Source: an uncultured Endozoicomonas sp. (lineage in GTDB: Bacteria; Pseudomonadota; Gammaproteobacteria; Pseudomonadales; Endozoicomonadaceae). From it: a stretch of 64,000 nucleotides of DNA. The number at the start of each line of letters is the position of its first letter. Positions within the stretch are counted from its first letter, which is position 1. This document shows, one piece after another, positions 15,980-26,921 of the stretch. The notes under the pieces were generated by a model. That model had not been told where the DNA came from, did no database searches, and saw only the letters and a program-made list of their open reading frames with translations. The stretch spans positions 1-64,000 of the forward strand of contig NZ_CANMAO010000001.1 in NCBI RefSeq assembly GCF_947495845.1, given 5' to 3'. Both the position numbers and the translations under genes were made by a program.

Positions 15980-17362
15980 TTGGGTTATTTTGTGGATTTT
16001 CTAATTGTTATCCCAGTCGTTGCGCTGGTTATTTATGCCATTGTTAAAAATTACAGTGCATCAGCATCACTGGCCATTGCCGGCCTGGTATTGCTGAGTG
16101 CTGCTGCGTTGATGGGGGAGCAGAGCATTCTGCCCGAAGCCAAGGCAACCGGCTTTATGCCGTTTGATCTGTTTGAACTGATGAATGCGGTGTTTAAAAA
16201 CCGTATGGCGGGTCTGGGTTTAACCATTATGGCTTGTGGTGGTTTTGCCAGTTATATGTCGCATATTGGCGCTTCTGAATCACTGGTTCGTCTTGCTGTA
16301 AAACCCATCAGTAAATTCAAATCACCGTATACCGTCCTGGCACTTTGTTATCTGCTCAGTGTCGTACTTCAGATGTTTGTTACTTCTGCCACAGGCCTTG
16401 GTCTTCTATTGATGGTGACGCTCTATCCGGTGTTAAGAAACATTGGTTTGAGCCCTGCGTCTGCGGTTGCCGTTATCGCATCTCCAGCAGCATTTGAGAT
16501 TGGTGTGACTCAGGTTAACGCAAACTTTGCGGCCAGTCAGTCTGGCATTGAGATTACTGAGTATTTTCTGAACTATCAGGCTTGGATTACCGTCCCTATG
16601 GCGTTGGTGGCGGCAGGGCTGCATTTTGTATGGCAGCGTCGCTGCGATCTGAAAGACGGTTATATTGCAGCAGAGCATGTTGGTGAAGGCATCGAAAAAT
16701 CCGATGACGACAAGCCAAAAGCGCCTGCTTTTTATGCATTGCTGCCAATGATTCCATTTTTCCTGTTGCTTACGTTCTCCAAGATGATGGTGACGTCCAT
16801 TAAGATGAACTTGGTGGTGGCCATGTTGATCAGTGTGTTTGCTGGCATGCTGTGTGAGCTGATTCGTTCCCGCAAGATCAAAGAATCTTTGGATGGTTTT
16901 GATAGTTTCCTGAACGGAATGGGCGCAGTGTTTGGTCCTGTTGTCGGGTTGATTATTGGTGCTGAAGTGTTTGCCACTGGCTTAAAGCACATTGGCGCTA
17001 TTGATTCTTTGTTGGGCTCTGCTCAGGGTCTTGGCATTGGTGCTGGTGGTATGACCGTCTTTATGGCAATGCTGATCGCAGTGGCCGCCATTATGATGGG
17101 CTCTGGTAATGCTGCATTTCTGTCGTTTGCCACGCTGGCTCCAGATGTGGCGAAGACCTTTGGGGTTCCAGCGGTTGCCATGTTGCTGCCAATGAACTTT
17201 GCTGCATCCATGGGGCGTTCAATGTCGCCGATTGCTGCTGTCGTGATTGCCTGTGCGGGTATTGCGAAGATCTCACCCTTTGAAGTGGTGAAAAGAACAG
17301 CGGTGCCGATGGTTGGTGCATTTGTGGTTGGTATGGTTCTGCATCTGATTTTGTTTGTTTGA
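15980..17362 (+). CDS. dcuC: Anaerobic C4-dicarboxylate transporter DcuC
   Basis: A 460-residue inner-membrane protein with about 12 hydrophobic segments. It belongs to the DcuC family, which exchanges or exports succinate against fumarate/malate under anaerobic growth. Typical stretches are MQMFVTSATGLGLL-like in the first half and MGSGNAAFLSFATLAPDVA with FAASMGRSMSPIAAVV near the end. The start used is TTG 15980, with GAGG 12 nt upstream. GTG 15992 is an alternative. It is inserted between rpoN and the lpt genes, in opposite orientation to both. Confidence 0.88.
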   Translation: MGYFVDFLIVIPVVALVIYAIVKNYSASASLAIAGLVLLSAAALMGEQSILPEAKATGFMPFDLFELMNAVFKNRMAGLGLTIMACGGFASYMSHIGASESLVRLAVKPISKFKSPYTVLALCYLLSVVLQMFVTSATGLGLLLMVTLYPVLRNIGLSPASAVAVIASPAAFEIGVTQVNANFAASQSGIEITEYFLNYQAWITVPMALVAAGLHFVWQRRCDLKDGYIAAEHVGEGIEKSDDDKPKAPAFYALLPMIPFFLLLTFSKMMVTSIKMNLVVAMLISVFAGMLCELIRSRKIKESLDGFDSFLNGMGAVFGPVVGLIIGAEVFATGLKHIGAIDSLLGSAQGLGIGAGGMTVFMAMLIAVAAIMMGSGNAAFLSFATLAPDVAKTFGVPAVAMLLPMNFAASMGRSMSPIAAVVIACAGIAKISPFEVVKRTAVPMVGAFVVGMVLHLILFV

Positions 17363-17378
17363 TGGTTGATCACGTCAT

Positions 17379-17409
17379 CTCCCCAGTATAATCACCTTGT
17401 ACTGGGGAG
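17379..17409. terminator. Hairpin between dcuC and the STAS-like gene
   Basis: A perfect 10-bp inverted repeat (CTCCCCAGTA / TACTGGGGAG, 11-nt loop) lies between the convergent genes ending at 17362 and 17417. A strong stem, but no T-run. Likely a shared terminator. Confidence 0.6.
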
Positions 17410-17416
17410 TGATCTA

Positions 17417-17791
17417 TCACTCTTCACATTGCTTTATCCATTTCCAAGCATCTGTAAGCTCTGCATTATTAAAGTATCTTTCCTTGATGTGGAGCATTCT
17501 GGCGAATGGGCTGTCCGCATGAACCAGCAGTTTGATCAATTTACTATCTGACACAATGGCGATTTTATTGATGTTTTTCAGGTGCCCCAGTGTCCATTTC
17601 AGGTCTTCATACATTGCTGCTGCGGTGAAATGAGCATCGGGGTGGTAAACGATCAAAAAGCTGAGTTTGCCGTACTGATCGATCATTGCTTGTATCTTAT
17701 TGATCCATCGCTGCTCTTCTTCTGAAGCAATTCTACCGGTGACGTCTAAGCCGACAATGGCGCCTTTGCTTTCTGGGAGTAGTTCGATCAT
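17417..17791 (-). CDS. STAS/SEC14-like domain protein (SpoIIAA-like family)
   Basis: A 124-residue single-domain protein resembling the SpoIIAA-like/STAS family of unknown role. It begins MIELLPESKGAIVGLDVTGRI, has the central KLSFLIVYHPDAHFTAAAMYEDLKW stretch and ends in a helical segment. No membrane segment or signal is seen. Family members are thought to bind lipids or act as regulatory modules, but the function here is unknown. It lies just past lptB on the same strand with an 80-bp gap. Confidence 0.75.
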   Translation of the reverse strand: MIELLPESKGAIVGLDVTGRIASEEEQRWINKIQAMIDQYGKLSFLIVYHPDAHFTAAAMYEDLKWTLGHLKNINKIAIVSDSKLIKLLVHADSPFARMLHIKERYFNNAELTDAWKWIKQCEE

Positions 17792-17871
17792 GGCTATTTT
17801 CTCCTATAAAGATTGAAGCTGCGGTATTAAACGCAGCCTCAATATCAATAAGAAGAAGGATAGCAGCTGAG

Positions 17872-18597
17872 TTAGAGGCTGAATTGATGCCCAAGATAAA
17901 CGTCACGAACCTTTTGATTGGCCAGTACGGTATGACTATCACCCTCTGCAATGATGTGCCCTTCGCTGACGATATAAGCCTTTTCGCAGATATCCAGAGT
18001 TTCCCGGACGTTGTGATCAGTGATCAGTACCCCGATTCCCCGGTTCTGCAGGTGACGAATAATCGATTTGATATCACCCACAGAAATGGGGTCAACACCA
18101 GCAAAGGGTTCATCTAGCAGGATGAATGTAGGGTCGGTTGCCAGTGCCCGGGCAATCTCTGCTCGTCTTCTCTCACCACCAGACAGAGCCATACCAGCGC
18201 TGTCTTTTATATGACCGATATTGAACTCTTCCAGCAGGGATTCCATTTTGGCAACGCGCTGCTTTTTGTTGAGATCTTTCCGAGTTTCCAGTATCGCAAG
18301 AATATTATCTTTGACGCTTAGACGCCGAAATATTGAGGCTTCCTGAGGCAGGTAACCAATGCCTGCGCGGGCGCGATGATGCATGGCCTGAAAGGTCAGG
18401 TCTTGAGAATCGATGCTTACGATACCGCCGTCAGCTTTGACCAGACCAACAATCATATAGAAGCAGGTGGTTTTTCCGGCACCATTAGGGCCTAGCAGAC
18501 CAACAATTTGCCCGCTATTCACTTCTAGAGAAACGTCTTTGACAACGCTTCTGCCCTTGTAGCTCTTACTGAGATGTTCTGCCTTTAGGGTTGCCAT
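17872..18597 (-). CDS. lptB: LPS export ABC transporter ATPase LptB
   Basis: 241 residues, the cytoplasmic ATPase powering LPS extraction by LptFG. It has Walker [10 protein letters not shown], signature LSGGERRR, Walker [14 protein letters not shown] and the H-loop His in LITDHNVRE. It follows lptA and lptC on the minus strand, and in most gammaproteobacteria rpoN comes next. Here dcuC and the STAS-like gene intervene. Confidence 0.97.
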   Translation of the reverse strand: MATLKAEHLSKSYKGRSVVKDVSLEVNSGQIVGLLGPNGAGKTTCFYMIVGLVKADGGIVSIDSQDLTFQAMHHRARAGIGYLPQEASIFRRLSVKDNILAILETRKDLNKKQRVAKMESLLEEFNIGHIKDSAGMALSGGERRRAEIARALATDPTFILLDEPFAGVDPISVGDIKSIIRHLQNRGIGVLITDHNVRETLDICEKAYIVSEGHIIAEGDSHTVLANQKVRDVYLGHQFSL

Positions 18598-18642
18598 CCG
18601 CTCATCTGTAAATCAAGTAATTTATATAGTGCACAACAACCA

Positions 18643-19158
18643 TTATTTGGTTGTTGTCGCTTGTTTCGGCTGAATAACCATCTGTACCCGGCCACCATCA
18701 CTCTGTGACTGAGAACCCTTGGCGTTTACCGTCTGTTTTGCCAGGTCGTAGTTGATCTTATCACCCTTAAAGGTGTCACCTTGCTGGGTCAGCTGTGCAT
18801 CGCGTATCAGTTCAATTTCATCTTTTTTGATGCTGTAATGAATCGTATAGCCCCAGGCTTGCACCGTTCCCTGAGCGTTGGCTTGAAGCTCTTCGTAGTA
18901 GGCACGTTTCTTTTTACCCTGAGCCGTCACTTTAGTGACTTCCTGCCCACTGGTTAATACAGTAACTGTGTCGCCTACAATGCGGGTGGTACCCTGAGTG
19001 ACAATCACATCACCCCGGTAAATGGAGATGCCTTTTTTGTTATCAATATCCGCAGTATCCGAGCGAATATTGATGGGCTGTTGACGATCTTCAGGTAAAG
19101 CAAGTGCCAGTGCGGGAATAAACAGCAATCCAGCGATCAGGCTTTTATTCAGGCTCAT
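18643..19158 (-). CDS. lptA: LPS transport periplasmic protein LptA
   Basis: 171 residues with a signal peptide (about 1-21, ending ALALALP). The beta-jellyroll OstA domain begins QQPINIRSDTADIDNKKGISIYRGDV and bridges inner and outer membrane for LPS transit. The start overlaps the end of lptC by 14 bp, indicating translational coupling. Confidence 0.95.
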   Translation of the reverse strand: MSLNKSLIAGLLFIPALALALPEDRQQPINIRSDTADIDNKKGISIYRGDVIVTQGTTRIVGDTVTVLTSGQEVTKVTAQGKKKRAYYEELQANAQGTVQAWGYTIHYSIKKDEIELIRDAQLTQQGDTFKGDKINYDLAKQTVNAKGSQSQSDGGRVQMVIQPKQATTTK

Positions 19159-19753
19159 AAGTCCCCCGCACTCTCGATTTCAAGTGGATTTGTCCCTGCT
19201 GAAAATAAGCGGTCATGCCGGTTGCCCGGGTTTCACCATTATCGGTAATGATCAGCACCGGGCGATGGGTATCTGCCACTTCTTCTTTCAGTGAAATGGT
19301 AACGAAATCTGTATCCATTCGAACTCTGCCGGTGCTCTGGTTGTTTTCATTGGCTATTCCGGTAGCGAATCGACCGGCAGTATTGTCCTGAATAACAACC
19401 ACATTATCCCAGAGCTCAATATCATCGCCACCGGGCAATAGTTTGCCATTATCCGCGCGGGAAGTCGTGATCTGACCGTTGTCGCCCTGATTTTTCAGCA
19501 CCGGCATTTGCAGCAGCGTGTGATCATTATAGGGATAATGGGTAATGCTGTCTGATTTCAGTTGGTACTTCAATGAGCCAGTAATGTCATGTTCTTTGAT
19601 CAGAGCATCTGTCAGGAAGTAGTCGGCGTCCTGATCAATGACTTCTGTCGGGCTATTTATGACGATAGAGGCAGGACTATCGGCAAGCCAATAGACCAGT
19701 GCCAGAATCGCCAGCAGGATAGCACTGAGAATCAGGGTGGTACGATAGGTCAT
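19145..19753 (-). CDS. lptC: LPS export protein LptC
   Basis: 202 residues. A single N-terminal membrane anchor (about 5-24) is followed by a periplasmic LptC jellyroll that passes LPS from LptFG to LptA. It starts only 21 bp after kdsD, so the kdsC gene found between them in E. coli and Pseudomonas is absent here. Confidence 0.93.
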   Translation of the reverse strand: MTYRTTLILSAILLAILALVYWLADSPASIVINSPTEVIDQDADYFLTDALIKEHDITGSLKYQLKSDSITHYPYNDHTLLQMPVLKNQGDNGQITTSRADNGKLLPGGDDIELWDNVVVIQDNTAGRFATGIANENNQSTGRVRMDTDFVTISLKEEVADTHRPVLIITDNGETRATGMTAYFQQGQIHLKSRVRGTYEPE

Positions 19754-19774
19754 TCAGATTCCGTAAATAGCTAT

Positions 19775-20749
19775 TTAAACGACGCCGGCTTTCAGCATGT
19801 CGTGCATGTTGATGGCGCCAACCGGCTGACGGTTCTCGTTAACACAGATCAGAGCATTGATTTTTCGGTCATCCATGATTTTTAACGCTTCGGCTGCCAG
19901 GATGTCTGGAGTAATGGTGGTGCATTGCACCGTCATCACGTCATCAATCAGGGTCTTGTGAGGATCAACGCCCTGGTCAAATGCACGACGAAGGTCACCA
20001 TCGGTAAAAATGCCCACCAGTTGACGATTGTCGTCCACAACCGTGGTCATGCCAAGGCCTTTTCTCGTCATTTCCAGTAGCGCCTCGCCAAGGGCAGTGC
20101 CTTTGTTAACCGCAGGAATCCGGTCTCCGGAATGCATGATGTCCTGAACTTTCAGTAGCAGCCTGCGACCCAACGCACCACCGGGATGGGAAAAAGCAAA
20201 GTCTTCCGCGGTAAAACCACGGGCTTCCAGCAAAGCGATGGCCAGAGCGTCACCCATTACCAGTTGGGCGGTGGTGCTTGATGTCGGAGCAAGATCCAGA
20301 GGGCAGGCTTCTTTATCAACACCTGTATTGAGGTTGATCTCAGCGGCTTGCGCCAGAGTGGATGTTGGTTTTCCCGTCATGCTAATGACTGGGGCGCCCA
20401 TGCGTTTAAACAACGGTAGCAGTGTAACAACTTCAGAGGTTTCGCCGGAGTTGGAGATGGCCAATACAACATCTTTTGCGGTGATCATGCCCATATCACC
20501 ATGGCTGGCTTCACCAGGATGCACAAAAAATGCCGGTGTGCCGGTACTGGCCAGAGTCGCACAGATTTTGTTGCCGATGTGGCCGGATTTACCCATGCCA
20601 ACTACGACCACACGGCCACTGCATTCCAGCATGATTCTGCAGGCACGGCTGAAGTCTTCACCAATTCTTGGCAGGATAGCTTCAATGGCGTCTTTTTCTA
20701 TTTCGATGGTGCGACGGCCACTATTGATAAATGTTTGGTCAGAGCTCAT
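19775..20749 (-). CDS. kdsD: Arabinose-5-phosphate isomerase KdsD
   Basis: 324 residues. It converts ribulose-5-phosphate to arabinose-5-phosphate, the first step of Kdo synthesis. The N-terminal SIS domain has VVVGMGKSGHIGNKI, HPGEASHGDMGMI and SNSGETSEV, and two CBS domains lie at about 205-320. It lies between yrbG and lptC. Cytoplasmic. Confidence 0.95.
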   Translation of the reverse strand: MSSDQTFINSGRRTIEIEKDAIEAILPRIGEDFSRACRIMLECSGRVVVVGMGKSGHIGNKICATLASTGTPAFFVHPGEASHGDMGMITAKDVVLAISNSGETSEVVTLLPLFKRMGAPVISMTGKPTSTLAQAAEINLNTGVDKEACPLDLAPTSSTTAQLVMGDALAIALLEARGFTAEDFAFSHPGGALGRRLLLKVQDIMHSGDRIPAVNKGTALGEALLEMTRKGLGMTTVVDDNRQLVGIFTDGDLRRAFDQGVDPHKTLIDDVMTVQCTTITPDILAAEALKIMDDRKINALICVNENRQPVGAINMHDMLKAGVV

Positions 20750-20761
20750 TACTTACTAGTC

Positions 20762-21724
20762 TCAATTAGTTTGCAGGTAAAGCCAGATTGCATAGGCCAA
20801 ATAGCCAGTAATCAGGGCGACACCGGTAAAGCGTCCAAGGGTTTTTGGTTGTTTGCCAATCATGGCTAACGCTGCCAGAACCAGAGTAAAGGCCAGCATG
20901 ACTGGATAATCCCTGTCCATTACTGATGGGTTCAATGCGCCGGGCCTTACAATCCCCGGCATGGACAGTACTGCCAGCAGGTTGAATATGTTTGATCCTA
21001 CAACATTACCAATGGCGATGTCGTGATGCCCGCGAATCGCACTGGCTACCGACGCGGCAAGTTCTGGCAGGCTTGTGCCGATGGCAACAATGGTCAGGCC
21101 AATCACCAATTCACTGATGCCCAGAATCGTCGCAATTTCTTTTGCACCCCAAACCAGTATTTGGGCGCTAATCAAAAGCATGACCAGCCCGCCAATCAGT
21201 TCAAGGTAGGCGCGGCCTTTTGGCATCTCTTCCAGTTCTTCCGTTTCAACCAGAGGTTCTTCCGGATGTGACTTTTGCCAGTACACCATCAGGTACAGGG
21301 TCACAAAAAGCCCCGACAGCAGTACCAGACTTTCCAGCAAGCCCAGGTAGCTGTTCCACAGACAGGCGCCGGCAATCAGGGTAACAAAGACCAACCATGG
21401 AATCTCCCGTCTGGCCAGTGCTGTTTTGACTGGAAGTGGCGCTATCAGTGCCGTTAACCCTAGCACCAGACCGATATTGGCAATGTTTGAGCCAATGGCA
21501 TTACCCACAGCAATATCCACAAGCCCCTGCTGGGCGGCCATTAGAGATACCAGAATTTCGGGAGCCGATGTGCCGATGGAGACCACGGTAAGGCCAATCA
21601 GCATTGGGGAAATACCCCAGTTTTTTGCCGTAGCAGCGGCGCCGCCGACAAAGCGGTCGGCGCTCAGAGTAAGCAGTATGAAGCCAATAATGATGGCTAT
21701 AATAGCGAGGATCGCAGGGTTCAT
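20762..21724 (-). CDS. yrbG: Calcium/sodium antiporter YrbG
   Basis: A 320-residue CaCA-family exchanger with about ten membrane segments in two inverted repeats. Each repeat holds an alpha motif: SIGTSAPEILVSLMAA with GNAIGSNIANIGLVLG, and AIGTSLPELAASVASA with GNVVGSNIFNLLAVL. It is immediately upstream of kdsD and divergent from mlaF, the canonical arrangement. Confidence 0.93.
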   Translation of the reverse strand: MNPAILAIIAIIIGFILLTLSADRFVGGAAATAKNWGISPMLIGLTVVSIGTSAPEILVSLMAAQQGLVDIAVGNAIGSNIANIGLVLGLTALIAPLPVKTALARREIPWLVFVTLIAGACLWNSYLGLLESLVLLSGLFVTLYLMVYWQKSHPEEPLVETEELEEMPKGRAYLELIGGLVMLLISAQILVWGAKEIATILGISELVIGLTIVAIGTSLPELAASVASAIRGHHDIAIGNVVGSNIFNLLAVLSMPGIVRPGALNPSVMDRDYPVMLAFTLVLAALAMIGKQPKTLGRFTGVALITGYLAYAIWLYLQTN

Positions 21725-21927
21725 TGCGGAGAGTTTCTCAAGGTGTCGACAGTAAACAGAGGAGTTTATGGAAAACAGGGGCTTTAATGCAACTTTAACT
21801 GTCGATGTACTATCTTCGTTTTTTGTTGCACAAATCGCCAGTGAGGGTGCAATAAAATTGTGAATCAGGTCATAATATACGGCTTGGATGATTTTGTACT
21901 TATCTTATGCAGGGATCTGCTTACCCG

Positions 21928-22794
21928 ATGAACACCATCTCAACTAATCAATCAACTGATAACAGTAGCGATGTGCTGACCACGGATAATTTTATTGAAG
22001 TCCGCGGGCTGAGTTTTTACCGTGGCTCAAGAGTGATATTTAATAATATCGATCTGGATATTCCCCGTGGGAAAGTGGTCGGTATTATGGGACCGTCGGG
22101 TACAGGTAAAACCACGTTGCTGAGGTTGATAGGCCGACAGCTGGTGCCTGATCAAGGCTCGATCATGGTGGATGGTCATGATATTGCCAGTTTGTCCCGA
22201 GAACGATTATTCGTCCTTCGTCGTAAGATGGGTATGTTGTTCCAGAGCGGTGCGCTGTTTACTGATCTCACTGTTTTCGAAAACGTGGCATTCCCTTTGC
22301 GTATCCATACTGAACTGTCTGAAAGTATGATTCGCGATATTGTGTTCATGAAGCTTCAGGCGGTTGGCTTACGTGGTGCCTGGTCGCTGATGCCCAGTGA
22401 ACTGTCCGGTGGCATGAATCGTCGTGTCGCACTGGCGCGGGCTATTGCGCTTGACCCTGAAATGGTGATGTATGATGAGCCCTTTGTAGGGCAGGATCCT
22501 ATCGCCATGGGTGTGCTGGTTGGCCTGATTCGTAAATTGAATCAGGCGCTGGGTATCACCAGTATCATTGTGTCTCACGATCTTCATGAAACGGCCAGCA
22601 TCGCTGACCTTTTATATTTGATTGCCGATGGTGAAGTCATAGGTCGCGGAACCCCGGAAGAGATGCTTAACTCCACTGATCCAAGAGTAAGCCAATTTAT
22701 GCAGGGAATGCCGGATGGGCCGGTGCCTTTCCATTACCCGGCCAATGATTACCAAAAGGAATTGTTAACACCGGAGGTGTTTGATGAAGTTTGA
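21928..22794 (+). CDS. mlaF: Phospholipid ABC transporter ATPase MlaF
   Basis: 288 residues from ATG 21928 (AGGGA 12 nt upstream). ATG 21907 is an alternative. It is the cytoplasmic ATPase of the MlaFEDB complex that keeps outer-membrane lipid asymmetry. Walker [10 protein letters not shown], signature LSGGMNRR, Walker [14 protein letters not shown] and H-loop [10 protein letters not shown] are all intact. It heads mlaFEDCB, and its end overlaps mlaE. Confidence 0.95.
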   Translation: MNTISTNQSTDNSSDVLTTDNFIEVRGLSFYRGSRVIFNNIDLDIPRGKVVGIMGPSGTGKTTLLRLIGRQLVPDQGSIMVDGHDIASLSRERLFVLRRKMGMLFQSGALFTDLTVFENVAFPLRIHTELSESMIRDIVFMKLQAVGLRGAWSLMPSELSGGMNRRVALARAIALDPEMVMYDEPFVGQDPIAMGVLVGLIRKLNQALGITSIIVSHDLHETASIADLLYLIADGEVIGRGTPEEMLNSTDPRVSQFMQGMPDGPVPFHYPANDYQKELLTPEVFDEV

Positions 22795-23578
22795 CGTACT
22801 GGGCCGGCTGGCGCAGCTGGGTCAGTTTGTGCTGGGTCATATTCAGTCCATTGGGCGATCCGGTATTTTTCTGTTTCTTGCTATTTTCTCCAGAGCGAGT
22901 TTCAAGAACAAAGGTGAGCTGCTGATTCGTCAGCTCTACAATGTCGGTGTTCTGTCGTTAATTATTGTGACAGTATCCGGGCTTTTTATTGGTATGGTTC
23001 TGGCATTGCAGGGATATAGCATTCTGGTCAGTTACGGATCGGAAGGTGCGGTGGGGCAGCTGGTAGCACTGAGCCTTGTACGAGAGCTCGGCCCTGTAGT
23101 GACGGCGCTGTTGTTTGCCGGCCGTGCCGGTTCAGCGCTGACCGCTGAAATTGGTTTGATGAAAGCCACTGAGCAGTTATCCAGCATGGAGATGATCGGC
23201 GTTGATCCGCTGAAGCGGGTGATCGCACCGAGATTTTGGGCTGGTGTTATTTCCATGCCATTGCTGGCTGCCATTTTTAATCTGGTGGGTATTCTTGGTG
23301 GCTCCATGGTGGGTGTTGATTGGCTGGGTATATATGAAGGTTCTTTTTGGACCGGCATGCAACAGTCCGTTGATTTTATAGATGATGTTGGCAACGGCAT
23401 GGTGAAAAGTCTGGTGTTTGGTATTGTTGTGACCTGGATTGCTGTATTTCAAGGTTATGACGCAACACCGACATCAGAAGGCATTAGTCGTGCAACAACA
23501 AGGACGGTAGTTTATTCCTCCCTTGCGGTGCTGGGTTTGGATTTTATTCTCACCGCAGTGATGTTCGGAGAGCTTTAA
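22784..23578 (+). CDS. mlaE: Phospholipid ABC transporter permease MlaE
   Basis: 264 residues from ATG 22784, with GGAGG 6 nt upstream inside the mlaF end. It is an inner-membrane permease of the Mla complex with about five or six hydrophobic segments. The family block [27 protein letters not shown] is present. Confidence 0.95.
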   Translation: MKFDVLGRLAQLGQFVLGHIQSIGRSGIFLFLAIFSRASFKNKGELLIRQLYNVGVLSLIIVTVSGLFIGMVLALQGYSILVSYGSEGAVGQLVALSLVRELGPVVTALLFAGRAGSALTAEIGLMKATEQLSSMEMIGVDPLKRVIAPRFWAGVISMPLLAAIFNLVGILGGSMVGVDWLGIYEGSFWTGMQQSVDFIDDVGNGMVKSLVFGIVVTWIAVFQGYDATPTSEGISRATTRTVVYSSLAVLGLDFILTAVMFGEL

Positions 23579-23590
23579 GGAGAGCTGGAA

Positions 23591-24055
23591 ATGCGGATGC
23601 GCACAGTAGAAATTAGTGTAGGCGCTTTTATGTTGGCAGGGATGTTGGCATTAGTGGCTATGGCTGTAAAAGTCAGTGGTCTGACGACAAGTGGCTCAGG
23701 TGAAACTTATGAGCTCACTGCTTATTTTGATAACACTGGCTCTCTGAAGCCCCGGGCTAAAATCTCCATGGCTGGCGTCACCATTGGTAAGATCAAGCGA
23801 GTAGAGCTGGATAAGGACTCTTATATGGCTAAAGTCGTAATGGGGATTGACAGTAAAGTTGATAATATACCAATCGACAGTACTGCAGCCATCGTGACCG
23901 CAGGCTTGCTGGGAGAGCAGTTTATCAGCATCAGCATCGGTGGTGATGATATTTATCTGCAGAATGGTGAGCGTTTTGAAGATACTCAGTCAGCGCTGAT
24001 TCTGGAAGAGTTGATAGGCAAGTTTCTATTAGGCTCAGTGGGTAAGGATAACTAA
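23591..24055 (+). CDS. mlaD: Phospholipid-binding MCE protein MlaD
   Basis: 154 residues. One N-terminal membrane anchor (about 6-28), then a single MCE domain (GETYELTAYFDNTGSLKPRA...VTIGKIKRVELD). It forms a periplasmic hexamer that receives lipids from MlaC. AAGGAG lies 9 nt before the ATG. Confidence 0.95.
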   Translation: MRMRTVEISVGAFMLAGMLALVAMAVKVSGLTTSGSGETYELTAYFDNTGSLKPRAKISMAGVTIGKIKRVELDKDSYMAKVVMGIDSKVDNIPIDSTAAIVTAGLLGEQFISISIGGDDIYLQNGERFEDTQSALILEELIGKFLLGSVGKDN

Positions 24056-24070
24056 GTGGAGTTCCCTGGT

Positions 24071-24766
24071 ATGAAATGGATGAAGGTGAACATGAAGCCT
24101 TTTATGGCGCTCTTTATGGCAATGAATGCCGCGTTAGTGCTGTGGTCATCCAGCGCTGTAGCATCATTGGAATCTCCTCAGCAGGAAGTGGAGCGGATTA
24201 CCACAGATTTGCTGGCAACCTTTGAGAAAAATATCGGCAATTACAAAAAGCAGGGTGATGCTGGTGTTGATCTGTTTATAGCAGAGGTGGATCGACAGCT
24301 GTCTCCAGTGGTTGCGTTTGACTCCATTGCTAAAGGCGTGATGGGTAAATATTCACGACGAGTGTCTGCTGAGCAACTTGATCAGTTCACCAAGGTCTTT
24401 AAATCAAGTCTAATTAATTTCTATGGCAAAGCGCTGTTAAAGCTCGATGATACACAGTTAACCATCGAAAATGTGAAAACGGTTCCGGAGTCAGTGCTTA
24501 AAGATTATGAAGCCGGCAAGGCACGTCTGATTCCGGTGGATATGTCAGTAAGAACGTCGACTACCTCTGTTGCTCTTTCCTACTCCATGGTTTACATGGA
24601 TGACCGTTGGAAGCTGAGAAACATCATTGTCGATGGCATCAATATTGGTATTCAGTTCCGTAACCAGTTTGCTGACGCTATGAACAAACATGGTGATGTT
24701 CAGTATGTGATTGATAACTGGACTAAAATCATGGAAGGCAACGCGGCTTCGGAAAAGAAATCATGA
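24071..24766 (+). CDS. mlaC: Periplasmic phospholipid-binding protein MlaC
   Basis: 231 residues from ATG 24071, with GGAG 9 nt upstream. A GTG at 24056 also exists. The N-terminal signal peptide ends near SSSAVA. The mature Tol_Tol_Ttg2 domain (MlaC fold) ferries phospholipid between the MlaA complex and MlaD. The 3' end overlaps mlaB in an ATGA junction. Confidence 0.93.
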   Translation: MKWMKVNMKPFMALFMAMNAALVLWSSSAVASLESPQQEVERITTDLLATFEKNIGNYKKQGDAGVDLFIAEVDRQLSPVVAFDSIAKGVMGKYSRRVSAEQLDQFTKVFKSSLINFYGKALLKLDDTQLTIENVKTVPESVLKDYEAGKARLIPVDMSVRTSTTSVALSYSMVYMDDRWKLRNIIVDGINIGIQFRNQFADAMNKHGDVQYVIDNWTKIMEGNAASEKKS

Positions 24767-25074
24767 CGCTGACCCGAGTTGAACCGGGCAAATTCCAACT
24801 GTCAGGTTCAATCACCTTTGATAATTCACCCAACATCGCTCTGGCCGGTGAGAAGGTTTTATTAAAAGACGATCTGAATCGGTGGGAAATTGATCTGGCC
24901 GGTGTCGTGAAAGCTGACAGCTCCGCGCTGTCAGTCATGCTGGCCTGGGCTCGGCTGGCCAAAAAACATAAGAAAGACCTTTGTTTTGCTAATATTCCCG
25001 ACAAGCTTGATGCACTTTCTATAGTGTGTGGTCTCCACGATGTGATTAATAGCGTGACATGCGCTGCAAAATAG
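24763..25074 (+). CDS. mlaB: STAS-domain protein MlaB
   Basis: A 103-residue STAS-domain protein that binds MlaF and supports its ATPase activity. The family pattern WEIDLAGVVKADSSALSVML is visible. The ATG overlaps the mlaC stop. It is the last gene before a palindromic repeat that separates it from ibaG. Confidence 0.9.
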   Translation: MTLTRVEPGKFQLSGSITFDNSPNIALAGEKVLLKDDLNRWEIDLAGVVKADSSALSVMLAWARLAKKHKKDLCFANIPDKLDALSIVCGLHDVINSVTCAAK

Positions 25075-25126
25075 GCGCTCAGTCTATTCATGACGCTCTC
25101 AGTCAAGTATCATTCCACGGTTTGAT

Positions 25127-25290
25127 TAAGTACCCAACCATATGAAATCATATTTTCTGACTCATTGGTTAGCCACTCTGCCGCGTTACATCTTCGATCA
25201 CATAGCTAAGGCTATGCTCACTGCGATGTGCCTTGCAAAGTAACTACCCACTAAGCCAGAAATCTTCGATTTCATATGATCGGATACTTA
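25127..25290. repeat. Palindromic repeat, family A copy 4
   Basis: A 164-bp imperfect palindrome begins TAAGTACCCAACCATATG and ends TGATCGGATACTTA. The centre is CATAGCTAAGGCTATG. It lies between mlaB and ibaG, widening a gap that is short in related genomes. Confidence 0.9.
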
Positions 25291-25304
25291 AACCACTTTA
25301 TATT

Positions 25305-25350
25305 TAGGTAATTGTTCAAATGACATAGGCATTTGAACAATTACTTTTTA
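25305..25350. repeat. Miniature arm-to-arm hairpin related to family A
   Basis: GTAATTGTTCAAATG (25308-25322) is a perfect inverted repeat of CATTTGAACAATTAC (25330-25344) with a 7-nt loop. The arms resemble the outer ~18 bp of family A copy 3 (TAAGCAGTTGTCCAAATG), so this looks like an element that lost its interior. The T5 run after it could also make it a terminator for the mla operon. Confidence 0.6.
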
Positions 25351-25380
25351 CCTGAATGAAATTCCCTGAGAGGTTGGACG

Positions 25381-25632
25381 ATGCAAGCCGAAGAGGTCAA
25401 GGCGCTGCTGGAAAAAGAGATTGCGGGTGCAGAAGTATTGGTTGAGGGCGAAGGCTGTGATTTTCGTCTGACCGTAATCAGCGACCAGTTTGAAGCCATG
25501 AGACCAGTAAAGCGGCAGCAGCTGATCTACTCTCATCTGAATCCTTTCATTACCAGTGGTGCCATTCATGCAGTGTCAATGGTCGCTCTAACCACTGCAG
25601 AGCGTGCCAGACAACTGGATAGCCAGCACTAA
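25381..25632 (+). CDS. ibaG: BolA-family protein IbaG
   Basis: An 83-residue BolA-like protein of the IbaG/YrbA type, which partners with monothiol glutaredoxin in iron-sulfur handling. The family pattern VEGEGCDFRLTVIS and the C-terminal INPFITSGAIHAVSM-like block are visible. It precedes murA by 10 bp, the usual arrangement, and is preceded by GAGAGG. Confidence 0.92.
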   Translation: MQAEEVKALLEKEIAGAEVLVEGEGCDFRLTVISDQFEAMRPVKRQQLIYSHLNPFITSGAIHAVSMVALTTAERARQLDSQH

Positions 25633-25636
25633 GTGA

Positions 25637-26905
<1,269 letters not shown>

Positions 26906-26921
26906 TTATCCTGCCTTACCG

